A stretch of 64,000 nucleotides of DNA from Chelydra serpentina (GCA_037349315.1 JBAIAC010000048.1:39930501-39994500), one strand, 5' to 3'. Shown: positions 36,631 to 50,080, counted from the first letter of the stretch. Notes: generated from the sequence alone by a model not told the origin. A program made the numbers and translations.

Positions 36631-36658
36631 TTTCCAAGATGCAGCCTGGCATGCTGAA

Positions 36659-37321
36659 CTACATAGGACTATGCCGCCATGTGACCCAGGATACTGAGGC
36701 AGCTGCGTACCATGGTGAGTGGGTATGTTTCAGCCTCAGCAGTAGTGTTTCAAACCTGAATTGTGGCAGAAAGTCCAAGACCACCCTAATGAACTCTATT
36801 CTCTGTACTGGTTTTAGGATTGATTTGTCCTGATTCAGCAGAAGTCCCAGTGCATCAAACGTGGACAGGATGGTGGCTACACTGGCTAACACATGAGCCT
36901 CAGACTGACCTCTAATCAACCAGTTATCCAGGTACACAAACACATGGACTCTTAATTTTTGCAGATGTGATTTTTCCACTCTGCTTATGATGAACCAATC
37001 TAATGTTATGTGGGTCCAACTGCTTAGGAAATAGGATAAGCGATTGGTAAACAAAAGGTGGAAAACACATGGAACTATGGTAACTGGTACCCTGACCTCA
37101 ACCAACCTATTAAAATGCCTATTTGGACAAGGCGGCTGGATGGGATGAGCTAGCTGATGCTGAAGAAGAGGACAGTGGAAGATGCCTTCTATAACCCTGG
37201 TTTTTCTCCTTGGTGCATCTTGGGTCCAGGGAGCAAAAACTTGGTGCCCATATGGCTGAACTGGATTAAATTGTTTCCGTTTTGTCGCTGGAGTATAGAT
37301 TCCAAGAAATTTTAATGTCAC
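36659..37321 (-). pseudogene. DIRS-D reverse transcriptase
   Basis: An open stretch of 220 codons with HVFVYLDNWLIRGQSEAHVL, the catalytic box, in which the second Asp of YLDD is Asn. Downstream are TFDALGLLLNQDKSILKPVQ and IEFIRVVLD, matching FDSLGLLLNKAKSTLSPVQK in DIRS-A. The N-terminal half is scrambled by frameshifts. A dead enzyme. Confidence 0.85.
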
Positions 37322-37353
37322 CTTTGAATCTTTCAGGTTATAGAGCTTGTCAT

Positions 37354-37860
37354 CTATTTTCTCTGGAAATAATGAATGAACCTTCGAAAGGGAGGTTCTT
37401 GATGGTCTGCTGGACCTCTGGGGGTAGCCCAGATGATTGCAACCATGAACATCTTCTCATAGTAATGCTGATGCCATGGTTGTGGAGCCCTGTCTGCACT
37501 ATCTAAACTGTCCTGGAGAGCAGTCCTGGCAACTAGCTTACCCTCATCCACCGTTACTGCAAACTCCTGCCTACCATCCTTTGGTAACTTGTCTTTAAAT
37601 TTTAAAATATTTTTCCAGAGAGTGAAGTCATAGTGATTCAGGAGTGCCTATTGGTTTCCAATCCTGAGTTGCAGACTTCCTGTGGAACAAAGTTTCTGAC
37701 CAAACAGATCCAGTCTCTTTGAATCTTTCCCTTTTCGCATTGATGCTTGTTGTCTCAGTCTCTTCCACTCATTGGCAGCTGCCACCACAAGGGAACCTGG
37801 GAGAGAATGAGAATAGAAATGGGTCATATCCCTTAAAGGGGATATAATACCTCCTCTCAA
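37354..37860 (-). pseudogene. DIRS-D ORF1 (Gag-like) C-terminal part
   Basis: Frames read LVARTALQDSLDSADRAPQP and then RGPADHQEPPFRRFIHYFQR, the C-terminal part of DIRS ORF1. A second frame at 37648-37860 reads FYSHSLPGSLVVAAANEWKR. The LTR-like insertion begins 32 bp to the right, separating these from the N-terminal part at 39150-40500. Confidence 0.65.
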
Positions 37861-37891
37861 CTAACTTTGCTGTGGGGGGCAAGGAGGAGGA

Positions 37892-39149
37892 TGTGACAGT
37901 CTACACTATTATGATCACCACTTTTACAAAATTATGAAAAATCTTGTACGAAGTATGCCTTGTAAGGTGTCAGTCTGCTGAATGTTATTGTCCTGTTAAA
38001 ATGTATGTATCAACATTGTATATGGAGTTATGAGATTCTACTATATGTTTGTTACTGAAACATTGTAAGTCTGGGGAATGCCCACAGACTAGCTCCTTAG
38101 AAATAACAAAGGACGGTCAACAAAGCCCTGGCTGTTCATCCCAAACATCATGTACACAGAAGGTGCAAGCAAGAAATTTACAATTAATCTGAGAGACTCT
38201 CTGGATCTCACGTACACAGGAGACTAATTTGTCTACATGTCAGCAGCAGAGGGCGGGGGGTGGGAAGGAGGGTGTTACTCGAGGAGGAGGGTATAAAATA
38301 AGAGACTGACTTCTTCATTACCTCTCTCCTCCTCCATCTTGATGGAAACAAGATTGCTTGAAAGACTTTGAAATGAGGAGATTGGTTCCAGGTTGAGAAG
38401 GAAATCAAGCCTGTGTACTAACTACTGTGAACTGCCTGGAAAATCCAGTGGAGTAAGAAAAGCTGTTTACTTCTAATCTGAATTATCTTGGTAAAGTAGA
38501 AATAGGACTGTGTATTTGTTTTTTATTGCTTTTTTAATCAATTTTGACCTTTATGCCTCATGACTTGTGATGACTTAAAATCCTTCTTTCTATAGTTAAT
38601 AAACTTCTTTTACTGTTTTAAGCAGTGAGTTTGGATTAAAGTGTGTGGGAGACTGCTTAGAACAACAAAGGTGGTGTATAATTATTACCCTTTGTTGGAA
38701 TAATGGATTTATATGTGCTTACACTGTATAGTGAATGGACTGGAGAGTACAAGACACATTTCGGGGGTGCAAGGCTGGGATTAGAAAGCTGGCAAGTGTT
38801 GTCTTGTGTATAGTTCATCAATGGCTGGGAGAGCATTCATGCAACTCAGCTGGGTGTGACTGCATGAACTGGGCTGGGTATGAGTGAACAGTCTGGCAGG
38901 GGTTTGTTGTTCATCAGCAAACCACTACAAAAACCACCCTGAACTGGAGAATTAAGGGGGCACAGCAGCTCAAACAGTCCCGATTGTAACCTAGGTTATA
39001 GGGGATGATTTAGTTGGGGATTGGTCCTGCTTTGAGGAGGGGTTGGTCCTGCTTTGAGCAGGGGATTGGTCCTGCTTTGAGCAGGGGTTTGGACTAGATG
39101 ACCACCTGAGATCCCTTCCAACCCTGATATTCTATGATTCTGTGTCACA
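37892..39149. mobile_element. LTR-like insertion carrying a SINE/CR1-type tail
   Basis: It starts TGTGACAGTCTACAC and ends TTCTGTGTCACA, splitting DIRS-D ORF1. The first 250 bp (GTATGCCTTGTAAGGTGTCA and similar) resemble solo LTRs of turtle endogenous retroviruses as I remember them. No coding remnants were seen. The right end (39005-39140) is a turtle SINE/CR1 tail. Flanks (GAGGA against GAAGG) do not form a clean target duplication. It may be a solo LTR later hit by a SINE. Confidence 0.55.
39010..39090 (+). repeat. Three-copy repeat of a SINE tail segment
   Basis: The segment ATTGGTCCTGCTTTGAGCAG occurs once in the SINEs at 3163 and 63062, but three times in tandem here (about 22-26 bp period). 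Confidence 0.9.
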
Positions 39150-40500
39150 GAAGGTGTCAAAACGCCTTAACAAGCTCTATAATGACTGTTAGTTGGCAGA
39201 ACCACCCTGGCAGGGGCCATTGATACTGGAATGTCCACCAACTAGTGAAAGCCTGCACACACCTCCTCTGCCTGAATATCAAAGACAGAAACCACCCTTC
39301 TCAAAAGATCTTTATAACCTCTGTGGTCCTCTTCTCGTGGTGAATCATTTGTCAGCTCAATAGCCTCATCTGATGATGAGGAAGAGGACTAAGAGGTGGC
39401 TCTAAGGTGATTTAAGTCTTGTAGAGGAGAAGCTGCCTCAGTGATCTCTGGCTGATTGGTACCCATCTTAGCACCGAGTACTGGTGGATGATTCCTCAGT
39501 GCCAATGCCCCGGAAGAGCTCTCAAGGATACCGAGTGAGATGGTTGGGGGAAGGTCCTAGCTGAAGGGGGGACATGCCAGGGTGTCCAAAAGAGCCACTG
39601 ATATGGGCCAAGGCCCCATCCTTTCCCAGGCCACTCTCCCTTAAAAGGATTTCAGTGTTGAGTTGCTGCATGGCCTTTGGTCCCAAAGACTGTGATGGAG
39701 GGTACGTTCCTGGTCTTGGATGTCATACAGACAACCTCATCTTCAAGACGGAAGAAGAAGAATCTGACACTTCCGGCAACAGAGAGGTAGAACCAGTTGG
39801 AGCTGGTGAGAGGTAGTCTAAGCCCAGAGATGGTGAAACTGGGGATATCACCACAGGCTTGCCTCTCTATTGCACTGGCTTTTGTGGAAGCTTGGACAGT
39901 AACAGTTCTGCATTTTCTTGACCCGGTGAGGTAGAAGCTGCAGGCATCAATACTGGCTGTAGTCCTTCTTGTAGTACTTGTGATACCGGTACCAAGAACC
40001 TATTTTGGTACCTTGCAGCTGCATACGCCTCTGGAGTGGTAGTGATCAGCACTGTCTGATGGCTCCACAAAGTTCTTTCATGGATAGCCTTGACCTGGCA
40101 CAGGTTCTGGAGGCAGCAATCCCCTCTTCCTAGGCAATGAGTCCCCCGCATGAACATTTCACAGTCTCTGCCCCTACATGGCTTTGGTACCGACCCACTC
40201 AATTGAGGTACTGAGCCTGAGGAAGGCATAAGCATTTTCTTCAATACCGGCAAATGGGACTAAGGTGCCACGGACATCTCTGGTGGGATGCTCTGCTGAT
40301 GTACTTCGGACGTTTTTCCTGTAAGATGATTCTGATGGATGGCAAAGCGCTGCCTCGATAAGTAAGCACTTGAGCCTCATCTCTGTCTTTCTTTGAGCAG
40401 GGCTTGAATCCCTTACAAATGTCACTAATGTGGGATTCTCCCAAACATTATAATCTGGCTGGGTGTGGGTCACTGACCAGCACAGGTTTAGCACAAGTCT
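39150..40500 (-). pseudogene. DIRS-D ORF1 (Gag-like) N-terminal part
   Basis: Minus-strand frames at 40241-40494 read GESHISDICKGFKPCSKKDR and AQRKTEMRLKCLLIEAAL. The first matches GEAHVGEHCQICHEF then KPQTKKDRE of DIRS-B ORF1, with several cysteines changed. The remainder (39200-40200) is too decayed to align by eye. Confidence 0.6.
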
Positions 40501-40885
40501 GGCAGAACTTAAACCTCAGTGAGCAGGGCATTGTTTTGGTACCGAAAGATGAAAACCCAGCACTAAAAGCTAGATAAACCAACTACCACTAAACTAATTA
40601 ACAATAATAGGATATGTACATAAAGGAGTGAGGGGAGCATTTGTCACAACAAGTCTGCATACACTCCAACCACCACCACTGGCGGTAAGAAGTAAATGAG
40701 GGGACTCGGGGCGGCTTTGCCATTGAATACCAAAACGCAGTGGTGCGTGGCAACAGAAGATGGTTGGGCGATCTCAACAGGTACCGCTCAGGGAAAAAAT
40801 TCTGACAGCTGTGCATGAGGCACGCACACACCTACAGTGGAAAGGACATGAACTAGTATTCGAAGAAGTAAAATGGTGTCAAATG

Positions 40886-41195
40886 TGGCAAAAATAAAAG
40901 AAACTACACTGCTATTACAGAGGGGCCAAGCGCAGGGTGTATCTTCTCAATGTTAACCATAACATTGAACTAGCAATTACTCTAAGTGAACTAGTGTGCG
41001 CAATGGGTCTTGAAACAGATTTAGATTTTAAGGCACTGTTCATGACACCAGTTTTTTAACTGGGAAAAAATAACTTGATCATAGCCTTTAAAGATTAAAA
41101 AAAAAAAAGATTTTGTATGTATTTCCCAGGCTGCACGTGACTAAAGTTTGAGGGAGGAGGAGGAATTCTTTATAGTAACTCATATTAAACATTTA
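40886..41195. other. RUNDC3B intron, nothing recognised
   Basis: Short AT-rich interval between DIRS-D and the MITE. Confidence 0.5.
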
Positions 41196-41467
41196 GGATA
41201 CGTCTACACTACCCACTGGATTGGTGGGTAGTGATCAATTTGTCGGGGATTGATTTATTGTGTCTAGTATAGACGCGATAAATCAATCCCTGACCGCTCT
41301 GCGGCGAGAGGCGGAAGCGGAGTTGACGGGGGAGCGGCAGCAGTCAACCCCGCACCGTGAGGATGCACAGTAAGTCGACCTAAGATATGTCAACTTCAGC
41401 TACGCTATTCTCGTAGCTGAAGTTGCGTATCTTAGGTCGATCCCCCCCCACTAGTATAGACCAGGTC
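41196..41467. mobile_element. Harbinger-type MITE (subfamily 2), exact TTA target duplication
   Basis: A 272-bp element with ends GGATACGTCTACACT and AGTATAGACCAGGTC, flanked by TTA at 41193-41195 and 41468-41470. Internal hairpins include GATTTATTGTGTCT facing AGACGCGATAAATC, and ACTTCAGCTACG facing CGTAGCTGAAGT. CpG-rich. Confidence 0.88.
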
Positions 41468-41473
41468 TTAGAG

Positions 41474-41783
41474 GAGGGGTAGGCAAACTATGGCACGTGT
41501 GCCAAAGACGGCACTCGAGCTGATTTTCAATGGCACTCATACTGCCCAGGTCCTGGCCACCAGTTCGGGGGCTCTGCATTTTAATTTAATTTTAAATGAA
41601 GCTTCTTAAACATTTTAAAAACCTTATTTACTTTATATGCAACAGCAGTTTAGTTATATATTATAGACTTATAGAAAGAGACCTTCTAAAAACGTTAAAA
41701 TGTATTTCTGGCACACATAACCTTAAATTATAGTGAATAAATGAAGACTCGGCACACCACTTCTGAAAGGTTGCTGACTCCTG
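41474..41783. mobile_element. Non-autonomous hAT element abutting the MITE
   Basis: Left end GAGGGGTAGGCAAACTATG and right end AAGGTTGCTGACTCCTG, compatible with hAT ends of the CAGGGGT type. The flanks TCTTAGAG (41466-41473) and GCTTAGAG (41784-41791) are an 8-bp duplication with one mismatch. Confidence 0.82.
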
Positions 41784-43505
<1,722 letters not shown>

Positions 43506-43507
43506 AG

Positions 43508-43746
43508 GCATAGGCGCCGACTCCGTGGGTGCTCCGGTGCTGGAGCACCCATGGAGAAAAATTGGTGGGTGCTCTGCACCCACTGGCAACTCCCCGCCCG
43601 CCCCGGACTCGCTGCAAACTTACCGGCACCGGGAGACGTTGCGGGGCCCCACCCCCGACGCTGGGCAACGTCACCCGGCGTCGGGGGCGGGGCCCCGCAA
43701 CGTCACCCGGCGTCAGGGGCGGGGCCCCGCAACGTCACCCGGCGTG
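43508..43746. repeat. GC-rich repeat with inverted and tandem copies
   Basis: Starts AGGCATAGGCGCCGACTCCG and GTGCTCCGGTGCTGGAGCAC, probably the end of a hAT-related repeat family. It then has GACGTTGCGGGGCCCC facing two direct copies of GGGGCCCCGCAACGTCACCC (about 39-bp period). Very high GC and CpG. The several overlapping open frames here are composition artefacts. Confidence 0.75.
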
Positions 43747-43793
43747 TAGGACACATGCAGGCCGAATGGGCACTGTTACCAAAAATCTCCAAA

Positions 43794-44078
43794 GGGTATG
43801 TCTATACTTACCCGTCGCGTCGGAGGCACGGGATCGATGTTCTGGGTTCGATTTATCGCGTCTTGTCAAGACGCGATAAATCGAACCAGGAAGTGCTCCC
43901 TCGTCGACGCTGTAATCCAGCTCGACGAGTGGAGTAGGCGGAGTTGACGGGGGAGCCTGCGCGCCGCGTCTGGACCACAGGTAAGTTCGAACTAAGGTAC
44001 TTCGACTTCAGCTACGTTATTAACGTAGCTGAAGTTGCGTATCTTAGTTCGACAGGGGGAGTTAGTGTAGACCTGGGC
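43794..44078. mobile_element. Harbinger-type MITE (subfamily 1, opposite orientation to 1615)
   Basis: Ends GGGTATGTCTATACT and AGTGTAGACCTGGGC, flanked by AAA on both sides (43791-43793, 44079-44081). Perfect 19-nt palindrome arms at 43845-43863 and 43869-43887, and a second near-perfect palindrome around ACGTTATTAACGT. It is a close inverted relative of 1615-1910, sharing TCGACGAG, GCGCGCCGCGT and GTAAGTTCGAACTAAG blocks. Confidence 0.85.
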
Positions 44079-44179
44079 AAAGGCACAAGACTGCATGTGC
44101 ACTGAACATGGAGCACCCACAGGGATGCTACTCAAAGAAGTATTAGTATATAAGCTAAATTATTATTTAATTGGCATCA

Positions 44180-46455
44180 CAGACTGGATGGGATAAATCT
44201 CATGACTGGAATACTGGTATAGAGGGGTATAGCTTGTTGAGTGAAGACAGGTAAGGAAAAAAGGGAGGAGATGTTGCACTGTACATCAAGAATGTAATCA
44301 CTTGTTCTGAGGCACAGAAGGAGTTGAGAGGCCGACTAGCTGAAAGTCTGTGGATGAAGATAAAGGGAGGGGAAGGGGTGATGTAATGGTATCGGCCTGC
44401 TATAGACCACCAAATCAGGAAGAGAAGGTGGATGAGACATTTCTAAAATAAATAACAGAAATATACAAAATCCTGGTAGTAATGGGGGACTAAGTACCCA
44501 AATATCTGTTGGATAAATAACATAGGAAAACACCAAATGTCCATTAAGTTCCAAAATGTGTTGGGTGACAATTCCTTGTTTCAGACAGGGGAAATAACCA
44601 GGGACCGTCATCTTAGACTTGATTCTAACTAACGGGGAGAAATAGGTTGTGAATCTGAAGGTGGAAGGCAATTTGCTGAAAGAGATCATAAAATGATAGA
44701 TTTCATAATTGTAAGGAAAGGAAGGAGAGCAGCAGAATAAGCACAATGGGCTTCAAAAAAGCAGACTAACAAACTCAGAGAACTGGTAGGTAGGGACCCA
44801 TGAGAAGAAAGCCTAAGGGGAAAAAGGAGCTCAAGACAGCTGGCAGTTTCTCAGAGAGACAATATTAAAGACATAGCAGAAAACTATTCCAGTGTGAAGG
44901 AAAGATAGGAAGAATAGTAACAGGCCAATATGGCTGCATCAAGAGCTCTTTAATGGCCTGAAAATCAAAAAGGAATCCTACAAAAAGTGAAAATACAGAC
45001 AAATTGCTAAAGATGAGTATAAAAGAATAGTGGAAGCATGTAAGGATAACATAAGAAAGGCTAAGACACAAAACAAATTACACCTAGCAAGGAACATACG
45101 GTAGTAAGAAGAGGTTCTACAAGTACATTAGGAGCAAGAGAAGAACAAAGGAAAATGGAGGTCCACTATGTAGTGGGGACGAAGTGGTAATAAGGACCAC
45201 CATCATGAAGGCTGAGGTGTATAATACCTATTTTGCTTCATTCTTCACTAAAAAGATTAATTATGACCAGATACTTAACACAATTAATATTAACAATAAG
45301 GTGGAAGAACAAGCCAAAATAGCAAAAGAACGGATTAAAGAATATTTAGATAAGCTAGATGTATTCAAGCCAGCAGGGCCTGATGAAATTCCCCCTAGAA
45401 CACGTAAGGAATTAGCTGAAGCAATTTTGGAATCACTAATGATTATCTTCGAGATCTCAAGGAGGACGGGTTGGTCTCAGAGAAGGACACACATAGAACC
45501 TATCATTAAAAGAGGGAACAAAGAGGATCCAGGGAATTATAGACTAGTCAGCCTACCTTCAATACTTGGAAAAATACAGGAACAAATTAAACAATCAATC
45601 AATCTGTAAGCACCTAGAGGATAATAGGATGATAAACAATAGCCTAGCTGGTATACTCTGGACAAGTTTGGGTGTCACACTTTAAGGGCTTGTCTTCACT
45701 ACCCGCCGGATCGGCGGGTAGCAGTCGATCTTTCGGGGATTGATTTTTCACGTCTCGTTTAGACGCGATTAATCGATCCCCGAAAGCGCTCCCTGTCGGC
45801 TCCGGAAATCCACCTCATCGAAAGGTGGAAGCGGAGTCGACGGGGGAGCGGCAGCGATCAACTTGTCGCCGTCCTCATGGCCAGGTAAGTCGACTACGAT
45901 ACGCCGACTTCAGCTACGCTAATCACATAGCTGAATCTGCGTATCGTAGATCGACACCCCGCCCCCCCCCAGTGTAGCCCTGGGCTAAGAAAGATGTGGA
46001 CAAATTGGACAGAGTCCCGAGGAGAACAAGAAATATGATGATGATAAAATGTTTAGAAAACCTGATCTATGTGGAAAGGTTAAAGAAAATGGGCATCTTT
46101 AGTCTTGAGAAAAAAAAGACTGTGGCGGACCAGATAACAGTCTTCAAATACGTTAGGGGCTTTTACAAAGAGGACAGCAACCAACTGTTCTCTATGTTCA
46201 CTGAAGGTATGACAAGAAATAATGGGCTTAAATCTACAGCAAGGGAGATTTAGGTTAGATATCAGGAAAAACTTACTAACTATAAAGTTATCAAGGCAGG
46301 TTATGGAATCACTATCATTGGAGGTCTTTAAGAATTGGTTAGACAAATACCTATCAGGTGTACTCTAGGTATACCTGGTCATACCTCAGTGAGGGGAGAT
46401 GGACTAGATGACCACTTAAAGTCCATTCCAGCCCTACACATCTATGATTCCATAA
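44180..46455 (+). mobile_element. CR1 LINE, plus strand, internally deleted and split by a MITE
   Basis: The endonuclease side starts at about 44200 (GVTLYIKNVI, MKIKGG), and RT N-terminal peptides LDVFKPAGPDEIPPRTRKEL and IIKRGNKEDPGNYRLVSLPS lie at 45184-45609. The central RT core is missing near 45650. The C-terminal part (VDKLDRVPRRTRN, AERLKKMGIFSLE-like, TVFKYVRGFYKED) follows at 45989-46253 and the 3' end is near 46453 (CCCTACACATCTATGATTCC). The MITE at 45686-45985 sits inside. Confidence 0.88.
45686..45985. mobile_element. Harbinger-type MITE (subfamily 2) inside CR1, exact TAA target duplication
   Basis: 300 bp, ends GGGCTTGTCTTCACT and AGTGTAGCCCTGGGC, flanked by TAA at 45683-45685 and 45986-45988. 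Removing it with one TAA rejoins CR1 sequence (CACTTTAA to GAAAGATGTGG), so the insertion is demonstrated by the host element. Palindromes include GATTGATTTTTCACGTCT with AGACGCGATTAATC, and TCGATCTTTCGGGGATT facing ATCGATCCCCGAAAG. Confidence 0.92.
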
Positions 46456-47924
46456 CAGGTTTGGCAAAATACTCAAGGGTAGGTTCAACCATGGATATAA
46501 TTACACATATAATCATACCTGTTTTAAAGGTAAGTATACTGCTCTGGAGCCTATGGATATCACTCTCCAAGATCTTTCCACCTAAATTCCTCCCTTAACA
46601 GTGACAGCACCCCAGACTAAGCCTGGCAGGTTTTTTATATCAATGTGAAAGAGAGGGTGCTGGTTGGGGAGCAAGTGGGTGGGGAGAAGGATCTCAATTC
46701 TGCTTGAATTTTGACCCTCCTGAACATCCATCCAGACTCAAGAAGCAGCTATGGGTTCTGGCTACTGGTGCGAAGCACGCAGGAGTGTTACAATATCAGT
46801 ACTCCTGATTTGACTGTACCTTCCCCACCCCGTCCCTCATGAATCTAGGAGAGCACTGGGAGCACCCACCTTTGAGTTCCTAACTCCAAGCAAATTGCTT
46901 CACTGTACCTGGGACTCTTCACATCAGTGGATTGGCAAGGTTCAACAAAGTAGTATGATTTTGTTCTGTCTGAGGCACTCTCTCCCAGTACCTTTTCCAA
47001 CCAATCCCCCCATTTTTTTTTAATTCTTCCCTTCCCTACTGACGATTTTACTTAATTTCCCCCATCTAATTTCCTAGATGCTGGGTTTATAGTAAATCTG
47101 AAAATATTCATCCATTTGCCTTAAATGTAAACTTATAAGAGATACCAAATCTGAACAATGTAATGAAGATTTTACTTTAATGATTAATCTATTCAATTCC
47201 CCAAATATAAAGAAATCTGATCCCCCCCAAAATCCTATCCAAGAATAATTTTTATATCACTGGTTATGATTCACCAAATTACTCAGAATGTGTTGGTATG
47301 AATCTGTCAGGGTGGTTTTTTTAGTTTTTGTTTTTGTTAAATGAGTTGTAAGAAGTGTTGTGTTGATTTATATTGCTGATATAGCTATTGGGCAATAGCA
47401 TTCAGACTATAATCCAGTATGGACAAGGCTCTAGGTGACAAAATTTAGGAAGAACAATTCTTCTAATGAACCCTTATCTGCAAGTGATCCAATTATGATA
47501 GAATAAAGTTATTTAAACAATTTGCATAACTTTCTTGTATATCTATTATAGTCTTGTTCTTAAGTTTAGACACTGGCTTCCCCCACCACCATCACAATTT
47601 TTTTAAAATGTTGTTATGAATAGTGAAGAAACCATGCTCTATTTCTTCTTTATAAAGCTAAATGGAATCCAGCTATACCCCCAACTGGGTGTTTTGGGGA
47701 AATGGGGGGAGTGATGAGGTCATCCCCTTGTAAGCCTTCTTGACTTAGGTTCTATTTCCATTTGGATAAGAGTTATGTATTTTAAGTGATCTTTGGTCAG
47801 TTTGATCACTTCATTTCTTTTTCTCAGTTTTTCTACCGTTTTCTCACGTTATACTTGTCTTTTACATTTCCTGGTCTGCCTTACCCTCTTCCTACAGGAA
47901 ACCCACCATAATGACCTGGAGGCA
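46456..47924. other. RUNDC3B intron, nothing recognised
   Basis: AT-rich intron DNA without recognised repeats or coding potential. Confidence 0.5.
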
Positions 47925-49275
47925 GAGACATTTAGAAGGTAATGGATGGGGAAAGAGGTGTTTAACAATTTCTCTTCCTCAGCCAAAATTGGAGCAATAT
48001 TATTTCATAAGAGAGTCAATTTACACATTCTAGATGTAAATAAAGATGAGGAAGGTAGATTTTTGCTAGTGAAGGCTAAGATCTTTGACTCTATATATAC
48101 TCTAATAAATACATACAGACCTAATAAAGATAATCCAAGTTTTTAATTTTTTCCTCAAATTAATTAATATCCCATTAGGCTCAGTCATCATAGCAAGAGA
48201 TTTTAATAATGTGTTGGCCCTTTTTTTAAGGCAAGTCAGGTTGGCCCCAGCATACACAATCGCATTCTGGAAACATTATAAGAGACTATATGGACAAATT
48301 GGGATTAAAAGATACATGGTAGTTGCAGAACCCTCCAATGAAGGGTTTTACTTTTTATTCTGCCCCACATTAGATGGCAACAGACAAACCTCAGATATCT
48401 TGGCATCCTGTTCCCTAAGAAAATTAAAAACAGAGTTAAGATTAACCTAGCCCCATTAATCATGCAATGAGCAAACAATTGAAATAGATGGCAGGCACTA
48501 TTGAATCCCCTCCCTCCATATTTCTCCCTTTTATTTTACCACCAAAATCGACAATATGTTCAGGTCCTTCTTGTGGGGTGCTGGTAAGAAACCCAGAATC
48601 TCCTTTAAAAGATTACAGCTCCCTATCAAAACAGGTGGTTTTGATTTCCCAATTTTAAAGTTCAACATCAAGCAATAATTCTTAGCCAAGCAGCACAGTA
48701 GCTCATTCCCTTGTGCTGTAGGGCCCTGGACTAGCTCCAGATGGAAGCAGAATTGGTTGCTTTTTTACCCCTTTCCCATGCACTGCGCTTGGATTACTAC
48801 TGATTCCCTAAAGAACAATTACTGACTATTGTGGAAGCCAGAAATACTTGGTGTGTGTTTGCTAAATTTTAAAAATCACCCTCTTCCATATACCAAGGTC
48901 TCTATCTGGGGCAACTCAAAATTTTGTATAGCAGGCAACCCATCGTTTGGCCAGTCTGGATTAGGAAAGGGATTTTGACCATCAGTCAACTGATTGAAAA
49001 CGATGCTTTCCTCCCTTTTACAATATTAAAAGAAAGATTAAATCTAGAGACTAAGAAGGAGTAGCAACATATCCAGCTTAAACATGCTATATCCCATCTG
49101 TTTGATCCTGATGCTTTCACTACCCTGACCCACCTGAACTGCTTTCATTTCTCCAAATATTGCCCAGATTTCCAAGACCAAAGGCAACACTATATGCACA
49201 ACTGGTCAGCAAATTTGAACTAAACATGGATTCTCTAAGAAAGAAAGAAATGGGAGGAAGAACTAGGCCAATTAT
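47925..49275 (+). mobile_element. L1-like LINE relic
   Basis: Peptides at 47970-48150 read AKIGAILFHKRVNLHILDVN, KDEEGRFLLVKAKIFDS and YTLINTYRPNKDN, like the central part of an L1-type AP endonuclease, followed by IARDFNNV where GDFN is expected. Around 48540-48680 come FRSFLWGAGKKPRISFKRLQ and LPIKTGGFDFPILK, like the C-terminal segment of L1-type ORF2. The reverse-transcriptase core is absent. Old and heavily mutated. Confidence 0.75.
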
Positions 49276-49279
49276 TATC

Positions 49280-50080
49280 CGCAGAGGTGGATTTACAGTA
49301 AAACACAGGGTGCCGTGGCACGGGGCCCCCCAACGACAGGGGACCCCAGGGCTCGGCAGTTGTGGGGGCAGAAGCTTGGTCCTGCCGGCTCATGGGGCTC
49401 CTGCTGCAGGCTCCGCACCCACCGGCAGCCAAGCTCCCCCCTCCCCCGCTGTTTGCCAGCGCTCAGGTCGCTCCGGGAGGGAGGCAGAGGAGCGGGGTCG
49501 CAGCATGCTCGGGGGAGGAGGCAGAGAAGAGGCGAGGGCATTCCCCCTACACATATCCCCCCAAGCCTCCTGCTGTGAGCTGCTCAGGGCAGAGGGCTGG
49601 GAGCACTCCTACAACCCCAACCTACACCCCGAGCCCCATGCCCTGACTCCTGCAACCCCCCCCACCCCTTGCCTACTGCCCTCCCTGACTCCTGAACCCC
49701 CCTCACACACTCCCAGCCATGACTCCTGCACCCCCCTCACACACGCCAACTCCCTGCCCTCCCTTTCTGCAACCCCCCATACTCCCTACCCCCCCACACC
49801 CCTTGTCCCCTGCCCTCCCTGACTCCTGCGCCCCACCCCCACATTCCCACATGCACCCCTCGCACCAAACGGGAGCTGTCCCAGGTAAGTGCTCCACACC
49901 CCAACTCCCTACCACAGCCCTGAGCCCCCTCCCGCACCCTAACTCCTGGCCAAACCCTGCACCCCAACCCCCAGCCTGCTCCTGCACCCTAACTTCCTCC
50001 CAGACCCTGCACCCCCAGCTCTGAGCCCCCTCCCGCCCCTAAGTCCTGGCCAGACCCCACATCTCAACGGTTTTTTACTT
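49280..50080 (+). repeat. C-rich, strand-asymmetric repeat block
   Basis: Begins CAGAGGTGGATTTACAGTA and GGGGCCCCCC, resembling the end of a hAT-type element. From about 49600 to 50070 it consists of degenerate units such as CCCTGACTCCTGCACCCCCC on the plus strand. Long frames here (for example 49160-49822) are low-complexity Pro/Ser/Thr artefacts. It ends at a T-rich tract near 50070. Confidence 0.7.

Larger units (their letters stand above)
34440..40885 (-). mobile_element. DIRS-D: DIRS-type retrotransposon, minus strand
   Basis: On the minus strand the left terminal region is at about 40580-40885 (plus strand TACAGTGGAAAGGACATGAA). The right inverted-repeat structure is at 34440-34800, where CTGTAACTGATGTTCTTCCA and AAGAACAACTGTTACAGAAA face each other. 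ORF1, reverse transcriptase, RNase H and recombinase remnants follow in that order. An LTR-like insertion of 1.26 kb (37892-39149) splits ORF1. The element lies in the sense orientation of RUNDC3B, within an intron. Confidence 0.85.

Noticed and set aside
49160..49822. A 220-codon plus-strand open frame
   Set aside because: It spans the end of an L1 relic and a C-rich repeat; the Pro/Ser/Thr-rich product is compositional.
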